Origin: Prevotellaceae bacterium
GTDB taxonomy: Bacteria > Bacteroidota > Bacteroidia > Bacteroidales > UBA932
DNA: 64,000 nt
Reading direction: 5' to 3'
Assembly (NCBI GenBank): GCA_031258195.1
Contig: JAIRNF010000040.1
Location: 1-64,000 of the forward strand
In this document: positions 30,858 through 39,166 of the stretch, in pieces
Numbering within the stretch: position 1 is the stretch's first letter
How the letters are laid out: each line of letters starts with the position of its first letter
Program-made: the position numbers and the translations under genes
The notes under the pieces: generated by a model
Databases searched by the model: none
Seen by the model: the letters and a program-made list of their open reading frames with translations, nothing else
Told to the model about the DNA's origin: nothing

Positions 30858-31622
30858 ATGTTAAAGGAGTTAAAGATATTATTTAGGCACGGTAAGCAGT
30901 ACATTACAGATTTAGAGGGTGTGGAGCTAACGCCCCTTTTTCGGGGGCGCCCGGAGATCGCCACTACCATTACCGCCTCCGAAGCAAAAGAGTTAGAAGC
31001 GCTATGCCCTACAAATGCTATAAGCGTAGTGCCTTTTTCTATCAACCTTGGCAAGTGCGTTTTTTGTAAAGAGTGCCATTTTTACACCCCTGAAAAAATT
31101 AGGTTTACTAACGATCATAAAATCGCAACCAACGATTTGAATCGGCTCATTGTAAAGGCAGGCGACAGGGATGCCATAGAATTAGACGCGTCGTTAGTTC
31201 GTAAAGAAATAACGTCTTATTTTGGTAAAGCCCTTAAGCTACGGCAGGTTTCGGCAGCCGGAGACAACTCTGCCGAGATGGAGCTGAACGCAGCAGGAAA
31301 CGTAAACTTCGATGTGGGGAGATATGGGATGGAGTTTGTCGCTTCTCCCCGCCACGCCGACGGGTTAGTAATAACAGGACCCATTTCAGAAAATATGGCA
31401 GAACCGCTAGAAATATGCTACAATGCAACGCCATCGCCTAAAATACTGATTTTGGCAGGAACGGATGCCATAAGCGGCGGCATATTTGCCGATAGTAAGG
31501 CGGTTAATCGTGGCTTTTTATCAAAGTATCATGTCGATTTATATGTACCGGGTAACCCGCCGCATCCGTTAACGTTTATCAACGGTATTCTGTCTCTTAC
31601 CGGAAGGTTGAAAAAGAAATAA
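30858..31622 (+). CDS. HyfI/NuoB-like small subunit with a ferredoxin domain, no proximal-cluster cysteines
   Basis: 254 aa. The N-terminal 90 residues carry one ferredoxin-like [4Fe-4S] motif (Cys50 with Cys67, 70, 73). The C-terminal part is clearly NuoB/HyfI-like (FVASPRHADGLVITGPIS). All four ligands of the proximal [4Fe-4S] cluster are gone: SCNGCE-type sequence is GDNSAE (135-140), GxCG is GTDA (201-204) and PGCPP is PGNPP (231-235). The electron path of a normal hydrogenase or complex I would be broken. It is co-transcribed with the large subunit. No membrane subunit genes are in the window. Confidence 0.83.
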   Translation: MLKELKILFRHGKQYITDLEGVELTPLFRGRPEIATTITASEAKELEALCPTNAISVVPFSINLGKCVFCKECHFYTPEKIRFTNDHKIATNDLNRLIVKAGDRDAIELDASLVRKEITSYFGKALKLRQVSAAGDNSAEMELNAAGNVNFDVGRYGMEFVASPRHADGLVITGPISENMAEPLEICYNATPSPKILILAGTDAISGGIFADSKAVNRGFLSKYHVDLYVPGNPPHPLTFINGILSLTGRLKKK

Positions 31623-31638
31623 CTAAAGCCAACAAGAT

Positions 31639-33687
31639 ATGAAAACATTCTTTCCTCTCAGCATTTTTGTAGCATTACTGCTAAGCGCATGTGGTGGTAC
31701 TTCGTCAGATCAAAGTTCTGTAAAAACTTCAAACATAGAAAAAGAAATGGTTCAGCAAACCTTAGATTCACTTAAATCACGCTATCCGGGTATTGATATA
31801 AACCGTGCTACGAGAGGCGTAGAGCAGGTTGCGTTGCTATGGCAATCGACAGATGGCAGCGAGCAGGAGTTTATGCGGCTCTGTACTAATAATTATGTGA
31901 ATGATAAGCAGGAACGAGAAGAGCTGTTTAATACGTTATCTAACGCTTTCGAGAGCTTGTTCGGTAGCTTCAATAAGGTTGGTGTCGACCTTAAGCTGCC
32001 AATGCATTTGGCGGACGTTAATATGCTGGAAGTAGATCAAATACTTGGGGGGTACGATGTGTCGGCGCATTTTACCGACGATATGTACGCCAATAAGGTG
32101 GCATTTATTACTATGCTTAACTTCCCGGCATATAATCTTAAGGAAAAAACAGATATGGCTTCAAGCTGGTCTCGCTTAGATTGGGCATACGCACGTATGG
32201 GCGATATGTTTACATCCCGTGTTCCGGCGGAGCTGCAGCAAAAGGCTTCGGAGGCAACTACTATAGCAGATGTTTATATCTCAGAGTATAATATTATGAT
32301 GGGGCGTCTGCTGAATAATGAAGGGAAGAAGCCTTTTCCAGAGAATATGAAGCTGATAAGCCATTGGAATTTACGCGATGAGCTGAAGTCTAACTACGCA
32401 GATAAAGAGTTAGGTTTAGAAAAACAGCAAATGATTTACGAAGTAATGAAGCGTATTGTTACCCAAGAAATACCTGAAGTTGTAATTAATAATCCGGAAG
32501 TTGACTGGAATCCGATGACCAATAAGGTTTACGAGCAGGGTAAGGAGATAAGCGTAGTGCCGGAGCCTAACGTTCGTTATCAGCATTTGCTGAATAACTT
32601 TATCGCCCAAAAGGCGCAAGATCCGTATAATAACCAATATCCAACATTTATTCAGCGCGCGTTCGATAAGAGCATGGAGTTCTCTAAGGAAGATGTGGAA
32701 CGTATTTTTGTTGAGTTTATTTCTTCTCCGCAGGTTAAAGATGTTGCGGCGTTAATAGAAAAAAACTTGGGGCGTAAGCTTCAGCCTTTTGATATTTGGT
32801 ACGACGGTTTTAAGCCGCGCAGCAATATCTCGGAAGAGGAGCTGAATGTTAAGACCCGTAAGCTATATCCTAATAAAGAGGCGTTACAGGCAGGATTACC
32901 TGTAATTTTACGCAAGTTGGGTTTTTCGTCGGCGGAAGCAGACCGTATTTGCTCTAAAATACAGGTTGATGCGTCGAGAGGCGCAGGGCATGCGTGGGGC
33001 GCAGCAATGAAAGGCGAGAAGGCTCGTTTACGCAGCAGAATAGCAGTGGATGGATTAGACTACAAAGGCTATAATATTGCTGTACACGAATTTGGGCACA
33101 ACGTAGAGCAGACCATCAGCCTATATGATGTAGATTGCTATATGCTGAATGGAGTACCAAACACGGCTTTTACGGAGGCGTTAGCGTTTGTTTTCCAGAA
33201 ACGTGACTTAGACCTGCTTGGTATGTCTAACGCAGATCCTATGCGCGATTACTTGCAAACGCTGGATAATTTCTGGGGATGTTACGAAATTATGGGTGTC
33301 TCGTTAGTTGATATGAAGGTTTGGGAATGGATGTATGCAAACCCAAACGCGACGAAAGAGCAGCTGAAAGAAAACGTAATTCGTATTGCGCAGGACGTAT
33401 GGAATATTTACTACGCACCCATACTGGGAGAGGAGAATTCTCCGATTTTAGGCATCTACTCTCATATGATAGATTCTCCGTTATACTTGGCAAACTACCC
33501 TATGGGGCATCTTATAGAGTTTCAGCTGGAGAACCACTTGAAGGGAAAATCGTTCGCTGATGAAATTAGCCGTATCTACCGCTTAGGCACGTTAATCCCT
33601 CAGGAGTGGATGAGGCAAGCCGTTGGTAACGACCTGTCGTCGAAGCCGATGCTGGAGGCGGCTGCGGAAGCCATAAAACACTTCTAA
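31639..33687 (+). CDS. Putative zinc metallopeptidase lipoprotein (HEFGH gluzincin)
   Basis: 682 aa. A lipoprotein signal ends at Cys18 (LLLSACGG), so the protein is probably anchored facing the periplasm or surface. The zinc motif HEFGH starts at His483, and a downstream glutamate in TAFTEALAF (Glu513) fits a gluzincin third ligand. The body is mostly helical and I cannot assign it to a named peptidase family with confidence; an M2/M3-like fold is plausible. It starts 16 bases after the HyfI-like gene and is followed by the amidase gene. Confidence 0.8.
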   Translation: MKTFFPLSIFVALLLSACGGTSSDQSSVKTSNIEKEMVQQTLDSLKSRYPGIDINRATRGVEQVALLWQSTDGSEQEFMRLCTNNYVNDKQEREELFNTLSNAFESLFGSFNKVGVDLKLPMHLADVNMLEVDQILGGYDVSAHFTDDMYANKVAFITMLNFPAYNLKEKTDMASSWSRLDWAYARMGDMFTSRVPAELQQKASEATTIADVYISEYNIMMGRLLNNEGKKPFPENMKLISHWNLRDELKSNYADKELGLEKQQMIYEVMKRIVTQEIPEVVINNPEVDWNPMTNKVYEQGKEISVVPEPNVRYQHLLNNFIAQKAQDPYNNQYPTFIQRAFDKSMEFSKEDVERIFVEFISSPQVKDVAALIEKNLGRKLQPFDIWYDGFKPRSNISEEELNVKTRKLYPNKEALQAGLPVILRKLGFSSAEADRICSKIQVDASRGAGHAWGAAMKGEKARLRSRIAVDGLDYKGYNIAVHEFGHNVEQTISLYDVDCYMLNGVPNTAFTEALAFVFQKRDLDLLGMSNADPMRDYLQTLDNFWGCYEIMGVSLVDMKVWEWMYANPNATKEQLKENVIRIAQDVWNIYYAPILGEENSPILGIYSHMIDSPLYLANYPMGHLIEFQLENHLKGKSFADEISRIYRLGTLIPQEWMRQAVGNDLSSKPMLEAAAEAIKHF

Positions 33688-33714
33688 CCTACTAATTAAC
33701 TAAAATATATTACC

Positions 33715-34503
33715 ATGAAAAAGAGCTTACTACCTATTCTCGTTGTATTGTCAACGTTATTATTGTTCGGCGCGTGTAATAATGCGAAGAACGTTATAGG
33801 GTATAATCCCGCTAAAAAGAGCTTTCATAAATCACCTAATATCAGTGAGAGAATGCCTTCTCATGTTATTTTGCATCACGCAGGATGAAACTTTGATACG
33901 GCTTATATGCTCTTGGCAACAACGTTCGGAAAAGTCAGCTCTCACTACCTGGTAGATACAGATGGTACAATTTTGCGGCTGGTTGACGAGAGAGATAGAG
34001 GTCACCATGCCGATGTTTCGTCTTGGTTCTCAATGCACGATCTGAATAGCGCGGCTATCGGTATAGAGATTACCAATAGCGGTTTCGAGCCTTTTTCCGA
34101 ACGCCGGATAGATTCTGTTTTGGTTATACTGAAGAGTATAAAAGAACGCTATAAAATGCCTGCTCGTAACTTTATCGGACATATGGATATTGCTCCGGGG
34201 CGCAAAGTCGATCCCAACAAATACTTTCCTTGGAAACGTTTAGCAGCAGAAGGTTACGGCTTATGGTACGATGAGGATAAGGCAAAGCAAATGAGCGAAG
34301 ATCCTACAGCTGTAGCCAGCTTAAGAGATTCGATGATAAACTTTGTGTTGCTTGGTTACGGAGTAAAGAAGCCTGAGATAACAATCGAAGCATTTAAGTC
34401 GCGCTATACCGTAGCTGATAAATCGGGCAAGCTAAGTGATTACGATAAGCACGTATTACGGCTTTTGGCGGATCAGGTAATGGAAGATGCTCAGAAAGAG
34501 TAA
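33715..34503 (+). pseudogene. N-acetylmuramoyl-L-alanine amidase (AmpD/Amidase_2), interrupted by TGA
   Basis: The reading frame begins at an ATG at 33715 with a lipoprotein signal (FGACNN) and reaches SHVILHHAG. An in-frame TGA at 33886-33888 follows, then NFDTAYMLLATTFGKVSSHYLVDTDG and the rest of an amidase domain. Zinc-ligand motifs HH (before the stop) and GHMDIAPGRKVDP are present. The downstream part alone starts with an ATG at 33907 but lacks the first zinc ligand and the signal. It would cleave the amide bond between MurNAc and the stem peptide. It is a nonsense mutant or carries a base error. Confidence 0.8.
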
Positions 34504-34525
34504 GATACTTTTATTAAATACCCGA

Positions 34526-34930
34526 ATGCCGCGTATTTTCTATAGCATATATATTTATGCGGCATTTGTTTTATGTCGCGATAGATTGAAAAGGCATATA
34601 CGGCACAAAACAGCTTTACTGCTTGTAGTATTATTGCGTACCGCATTTTAGTGCATGGCTCAAAAAGACAGCCTTTACATCGGTTCGTTCGAGCAGGATA
34701 TAGCCGCACGCGCCTTTATTTCGCGAATGTTTACGGTACTTGCGTACGAAGACGAATCGAGTAATAAGGTGGAATATAAGCCCGATAGTCCGCTTAATAT
34801 AGGGCTTGGTTTTTCGTATAGAAAAATAGGCTTTAGCGCTTCATACGGAGTAAATCTCGCAAGTAACAAAAGTAAGGGAAAGACAAAGGCTCCGGAGCCG
34901 CGGTATCGTTACTACGGGCGAAAGATAATG
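34526..34930 (+). pseudogene. 5' half of a broken DUF4421-type gene
   Basis: From an ATG at 34526 the frame gives a hydrophobic leader (KTALLLVVLLRTAF), an in-frame TAG at 34649-34651, then CMAQKDSLYIGSFEQDIAARAFISR, a stretch resembling the DUF4421 N-terminus (PLNIGLGFSYRKIGFSASYGV), and YYGRKIM. At 34931 it changes to palindromic-element sequence. The continuation, FDLFLHRYNGFYIDND, is at 13480 on the minus strand and joins in frame. It is an exported beta-barrel-like protein of unknown function. Confidence 0.8.
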
Positions 34931-34979
34931 TTGATTTGTACTACTAATGAAGAGATTTCTCGTTTCGCTCGAAATGACA
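34931..34979 (+). repeat. Right fragment of a dispersed palindromic element (half 2)
   Basis: It runs from TTGATTTGTACTACTAATGA to CGCTCGAAATGAC and matches the right-hand part of the intact element at 55990-56121. It lacks the left arm, which is found at 13481-13563. Confidence 0.8.
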
Positions 34980-35065
34980 GCTTTTTGTGACGATTTTTTA
35001 TTTTTAAATATTTAAATTATTTATATTTTTGAATTCCGGGCTATATAAACTAAACTATTAAGGAG

Positions 35066-35401
35066 ATGAATGTTGCAACTATAGCTGAGAAGCTGTTTTT
35101 AAAAGTATTCGGCGGAAATGAAGGATTGACAAATGAAGTAAGCGGAGGCTACACATCAGATTTATTAAGCGATGTAATGGGGCATGCCAACGCCGGAGAT
35201 GTTTGGATAACACTTCAAACGCACAAAAACATTGCTGCAATCGCATCGCTAAAAGAAGTTGCCGCAGTTATACTGGTTAAAGGATTTGAGCCCGATACCG
35301 ATACGCTTGCACAAGCTAACGAAGAAGGCATTCCGCTGCTGGGTACTACCGACGAAACGTTTGAAATTACCGGCAAGCTATACCGCTTACTGAACGGATA
35401 A
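35066..35401 (+). CDS. DRTGG-domain protein (second copy, hydrogenase operon)
   Basis: 111 aa, a single DRTGG domain with a longer N-terminal part (MNVATIAEKLFLKVFGGNEGLTNEVSGGYTSDLLSDVMGHANAG) that carries the YTSDLLSDVM family signature. It is preceded by AAGGAG, an unusual purine-rich leader for this genome. It opens the plus-strand part of the hydrogenase operon, 10 bases before the PHP gene. The role is unknown. Confidence 0.87.
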   Translation: MNVATIAEKLFLKVFGGNEGLTNEVSGGYTSDLLSDVMGHANAGDVWITLQTHKNIAAIASLKEVAAVILVKGFEPDTDTLAQANEEGIPLLGTTDETFEITGKLYRLLNG

Positions 35402-35411
35402 AACGCTTACC

Positions 35412-36158
35412 ATGCAAACATTTCGGGCAGACCTTCATATACACACCGTCCTATCTCCATGCGGAGATATGGATATGACCCCCCGAAATATTGTTCAGCT
35501 GGCAAAGCAACGAGGAATGAATATTATCGGGATAAGCGACCATAATTCGACTTTGCAGGCAAACCTAATTAAACAGCTGGGAGAACAAGAAAACATACTA
35601 GCGCTATGCGGTGCAGAGGTAACTACTAAAGAGGAAGTACACTGCCTGTGCTTTTTCGATAAAGACGAAGAACTTTCCTCCTTTCAGCGGTTCATAAACG
35701 AACGACTTTCCAATATTCCAAACAACGTCGATTATTTCGGCTATCAGGTAGTTGTAAACGAGAATAACGAAATACTCGACGAAATAGGCGTGCTGCTTAC
35801 CGCTGCTATAAACGCAAGCATTGAGGAGATAGAAGCGAAAGTGCATAAACTAAACGGTATCTTTATTCCTGCACATATCAACAAATCTCAAAACAGCTTG
35901 CTAAGCCAGCTGGGATTTCTTCCTAAAGGGTTGAATGTAGATGCACTTGAACTGTCGAGGCATATAAAGGTTGAGGACTTTATAGCAACAAACGCATACT
36001 TAAGCAAATACTCATTCATTCAAAGCTCCGACGCTCACTTTCCCGATGATATTGGAAAAGTATATACAGAGTTTTATATGGAAGAGCCTACGTTTAACGA
36101 ACTACGTATGGCGCTCCGCAAAGAAAACGGCAGAAGCATTGTTGGTCACAACGCCTAA
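35412..36158 (+). CDS. PHP-domain metal-dependent phosphoesterase
   Basis: A 248-aa cytoplasmic PHP hydrolase. Motif DLHIHTVLSPCGD (7-19) supplies metal-binding His residues; GISDHNST, PAHINKS and SSDAHFPDDIG complete the active site. PHP proteins of this type are recurrent in hydrogenase operons of anaerobes and may hydrolyse a nucleotide or signal phosphoester. The substrate here is unknown. It is followed after 9 bases by the histidine kinase-like ATPase. Confidence 0.88.
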   Translation: MQTFRADLHIHTVLSPCGDMDMTPRNIVQLAKQRGMNIIGISDHNSTLQANLIKQLGEQENILALCGAEVTTKEEVHCLCFFDKDEELSSFQRFINERLSNIPNNVDYFGYQVVVNENNEILDEIGVLLTAAINASIEEIEAKVHKLNGIFIPAHINKSQNSLLSQLGFLPKGLNVDALELSRHIKVEDFIATNAYLSKYSFIQSSDAHFPDDIGKVYTEFYMEEPTFNELRMALRKENGRSIVGHNA

Positions 36159-36167
36159 TTTGCACAA

Positions 36168-36722
36168 ATGAAAGATCTTTCGCTACATATTCTGGATATT
36201 GTACAAAACTCCATCAGCGCCAAGGCAACGCTGATAGAAATTGAGGTTAACGAGCAGCCAAACAACGATACTTTAACAATTACCATCACCGACAATGGAA
36301 AGGGTATGACACCCGAACAGGTAATAAAAGTTACCGACCCCTACTTTACTTCTCGTACCAGCCGAAAAGTTGGGCTGGGTATTCCTCTTTTTAAACAGAA
36401 TGCCGAACAAAGCGGCGGGAAGCTTAGTATTATATCAACTATAGATGTTGGAACTCAGATTATTGCGCAATTTGGCTATAGCCATATCGACAGACCTGCT
36501 TTAGGCAATATTGCCAACGCCATTAGCTTGCTGGTAATGTCGAACCCCGCTATCGACTTCATTTATACACATACAATTAACAAAGAATCATATCTATTTG
36601 ATACTCGCGAAGTAAAGGAAATTCTAGGCGATACGCCCATTAACAATACACAAGTGGTTAAAATGGTCGAAGGGATGATTGCTGAAAATATTAACGATTT
36701 GCAACAAAATAGTAACAAGTAA
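36168..36722 (+). CDS. Histidine kinase-like ATP-binding protein
   Basis: A 184-aa GHKL ATPase without a dimerisation histidine domain. The N box is LDIVQNSISA (about 10-19), G1 DNGKGMTP, and G2 GLGIPLFKQNAEQSGGKLSI. The C-terminal 60 residues are a separate small domain. It belongs to the hydrogenase locus set (DRTGG, PHP, ATPase) and probably acts as a regulatory kinase or ATP-dependent switch. It is distinct from the shorter RsbW-like ATPase at 14956. Confidence 0.87.
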   Translation: MKDLSLHILDIVQNSISAKATLIEIEVNEQPNNDTLTITITDNGKGMTPEQVIKVTDPYFTSRTSRKVGLGIPLFKQNAEQSGGKLSIISTIDVGTQIIAQFGYSHIDRPALGNIANAISLLVMSNPAIDFIYTHTINKESYLFDTREVKEILGDTPINNTQVVKMVEGMIAENINDLQQNSNK

Positions 36723-36731
36723 ATCGAATTA

Positions 36732-36763
36732 TTTGAAAAATAGTATAACTATCTGTACATTTG
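36732..36763 (+). promoter_or_regulatory. Promoter with -33 and -7 boxes for the hydrogenase structural genes
   Basis: TTTG at 36732-36735 and TACATTTG at 36756-36763 with a 20-base spacer fit the Bacteroidota consensus TTTG-N19-21-TAnnTTTG. It lies 70 bases before the ferredoxin-like gene and could drive the structural genes independently of the accessory genes. Confidence 0.65.
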
Positions 36764-36833
36764 TTCAGTTTAACTATAAATTCATAACAAAAACTAAAAT
36801 AACACTTCAAATTTAAAACTAGGAGGGCTCCCT

Positions 36834-37238
36834 ATGGCAAAAGTAAAGTCTCTGGAAGACTTAAAAAAGTTGAAAACACAGCTGGAGAACAATCTTAACT
36901 TACGCGAGAAAAGCGATAACCCTGATGGGTATGTACAGGTAAAAGTAGCAATGGCGACATGCGGAATCGCTGCTGGTGCTAGAGATGTAATGAATCGCTT
37001 TATAGAAAAAGCCAACGAAGAAAAGGTTGATCTAATTGTAACTCAAACAGGCTGTATGGGCTACTGCTACGCAGAACCAACTGCAGAAGTAAAACTTCCA
37101 GGCAAAGACCCAATAGTATTTGGCTATCTCAATCCTCAGAAGGTTGACGAAATTATTGATAAGTATATCAAGAATGGCGAGCTGATAGAGGGTATCATTC
37201 CCGTTAACTATCAAACAATAGATAAAGACAATATATAG
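36834..37238 (+). CDS. (2Fe-2S) ferredoxin domain protein of the hydrogenase operon
   Basis: A 134-aa thioredoxin-like [2Fe-2S] ferredoxin. Ligands are probably the Cys in MATCGIAAGA (about residue 43) and the Cys residues in TGCMGYCYAEPTAEV. An N-terminal helical stretch (VKSLEDLKKLKTQLENN) precedes them. It carries electrons within, or to, the NADH- and ferredoxin-linked hydrogenase and resembles the small ferredoxin subunit found beside HydB in Bacteroidales and Clostridia. A GGAGGG sequence precedes the ATG. Confidence 0.88.
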   Translation: MAKVKSLEDLKKLKTQLENNLNLREKSDNPDGYVQVKVAMATCGIAAGARDVMNRFIEKANEEKVDLIVTQTGCMGYCYAEPTAEVKLPGKDPIVFGYLNPQKVDEIIDKYIKNGELIEGIIPVNYQTIDKDNI

Positions 37239-37369
37239 CATGGGTGTTGCGGGATTAATCCTCAACCTGTAAAGGAGAGGTAAATCTGTACCCGTTGTAT
37301 GTCGTATATCTTGACCTCACTATAAATACATGTAAATAAACCTAAAACTACTCAACCCTCAGAAAAAAC

Positions 37370-39160
37370 ATGGCACAGTACAAAATGCATTTGTTGGTAT
37401 GCGGAGGTACGGGTTGTAGAGCCTCGGAAAGCACTAAGTTGGTCGAAAATCTACAAACGGTACTTAGAACAAATGGGCTTGACAACGAAGTACAGGTTGT
37501 AACAACCGGATGCTTCGGATTTTGCGAAAAAGGTCCAATTGTAAAAGTAATGCCCGACAATACGTTCTACGTTGAAGTAAAACCTAAAGATGCGGAAGAA
37601 ATTATCAACGAGCACGCAATTAAGGGGCGTAAAGTTAGCCGATTACTATATGTAGATCCCAAAAAAGAAGAGGCGGTAAGCGATTCTAAGCACATGGGGT
37701 TCTACCAAAAGCAAATTCGTATAGCTTTACGTAACTGCGGATTTATTAACCCCGAAAACATCGACGAATATATTGCTCGCGATGGTTATGCCGCCTTAGG
37801 AAAGGCATTGACAGAATATTCTCCGGAGCAAACTATCGATGTTATTAAGAAATCGGGGCTACGCGGACGCGGTGGGGCAGGATTCCCAACAGGATTAAAA
37901 TGGGAGTTTGCATCAAAATATAAAGACAACGAGAAATATGTTGTTTGTAACGCCGACGAAGGAGATCCCGGCGCATTCATGGATCGTTCGATACTTGAAG
38001 GCGACCCCCACTCTATTCTCGAGGCAATGATTATTTGCGGATATTGTATCGGAGCGCGTAACGGCTTAATATATATCAGGGCAGAATATCCGCTGGCTAT
38101 TCAACGGCTAAAAATTGCTATTAATCAGGCAAGAGAATATGGTCTGCTCGGCGAAAACATTCTAGGCTCATCGCTTAGCTTCGATATAGAAATACGTTAC
38201 GGAGCAGGAGCCTTTGTTTGCGGAGAAGAAACCGCATTAATTCACTCAATGGAAGGTGAGCGTGGAGAGCCAACCGTAAAACCACCATTCCCCGCAGAAG
38301 CCGGCTATCTGGGTAAGCCAACCAACGTAAATAACGTTGAAACATACGCCAGCGTTCCCGTTATTATTCTTAAAGGTGCCGATTGGTTCTCTAGCATTGG
38401 AACCGAAAAATCTAAAGGAACAAAAGTATTTGCCCTTGCCGGAAAAATTAATAACGTAGGTCTTATAGAAGTACCAATGGGTACCACTCTACGCGAAGTA
38501 ATTTTTGAAATCGGCGGTGGCATTAAAAACGGTAAAGCTTTTAAAGCAGTACAAACCGGAGGTCCTTCCGGAGGTTGCCTTACTGAAAAACACCTTGATA
38601 TCCCCATTGATTTCGAGAATCTTGTTGCTTCAGGCTCCATGATGGGATCGGGCGGTATGATTGTAATGGACGAGGACGACTGTATGGTTTCCGTTGCAAA
38701 ATTTTACCTTGAGTTTACCGTTGAAGAATCGTGCGGTAAATGCGCCCCATGCCGTGTAGGTAATAAGCGTATGCAAGAAATACTCGATCAACTTACAAAA
38801 GGAAACGGAACTTCCGAGATGATCGATCAGCTCTATAATTTAGGTAGCGTTATTAAAGATACCGCTTTATGTGGGCTCGGGCAAACTTCTCCGAACCCTG
38901 TTCTTTCTACCTTACAGAATTTTCATAACGAATACGTTGCTCATGTTGAGGGTAGATGCCCTGCAGGTCAATGCCGTGCATTTATCCAGTTCTTAATCAT
39001 TGCTAAAAAATGTACCGGCTGTACGGCATGTACAAGAGTTTGTCCGACAGGAGCAATTACAGGCGAAAGAAAGCAACCGCACACTATTGATCAACTTGCC
39101 TGCATAAAGTGCGGAGTATGCCAGCGGAAGTGTAAGTTTAACGCTATTGAAGTAATGTAG
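37370..39160 (+). CDS. hydB: Electron-bifurcating [FeFe] hydrogenase flavoprotein subunit HydB (NuoF-like)
   Basis: 596 aa. An N-terminal [2Fe-2S] thioredoxin-like domain (LLVCGGTGCRASES) is followed by the NADH/FMN-binding NuoF core (GLRGRGGAGFPTGLKWEF, NADEGDPGAFMDR), an SLBB domain, a [4Fe-4S] site (SCGKCAPCRVGNKRM) and two C-terminal [4Fe-4S] motifs (CTGCTACTRVCP and CIKCGVCQRKC). It oxidises or reduces NAD(H) and relays electrons between NADH, ferredoxin and HydA. The stop is 6 bases before the hydA ATG. Confidence 0.95.
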   Translation: MAQYKMHLLVCGGTGCRASESTKLVENLQTVLRTNGLDNEVQVVTTGCFGFCEKGPIVKVMPDNTFYVEVKPKDAEEIINEHAIKGRKVSRLLYVDPKKEEAVSDSKHMGFYQKQIRIALRNCGFINPENIDEYIARDGYAALGKALTEYSPEQTIDVIKKSGLRGRGGAGFPTGLKWEFASKYKDNEKYVVCNADEGDPGAFMDRSILEGDPHSILEAMIICGYCIGARNGLIYIRAEYPLAIQRLKIAINQAREYGLLGENILGSSLSFDIEIRYGAGAFVCGEETALIHSMEGERGEPTVKPPFPAEAGYLGKPTNVNNVETYASVPVIILKGADWFSSIGTEKSKGTKVFALAGKINNVGLIEVPMGTTLREVIFEIGGGIKNGKAFKAVQTGGPSGGCLTEKHLDIPIDFENLVASGSMMGSGGMIVMDEDDCMVSVAKFYLEFTVEESCGKCAPCRVGNKRMQEILDQLTKGNGTSEMIDQLYNLGSVIKDTALCGLGQTSPNPVLSTLQNFHNEYVAHVEGRCPAGQCRAFIQFLIIAKKCTGCTACTRVCPTGAITGERKQPHTIDQLACIKCGVCQRKCKFNAIEVM

Positions 39161-39166
39161 AGAACC

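Noticed and set aside
33886-33888. TGA might be recoded as tryptophan in this organism
   Set aside because: TGA ends the TPR gene in an ATGA overlap with the next start (23401-23404) and ends rlmB at 19357-19359 at the normal family length, so TGA works as a stop. It is only rare.
34655-34990. A stand-alone 111-residue gene
   Set aside because: Its C-terminal 18 residues are translated palindromic element. The true gene starts upstream and is broken, so it is annotated as the 5' half of a pseudogene.
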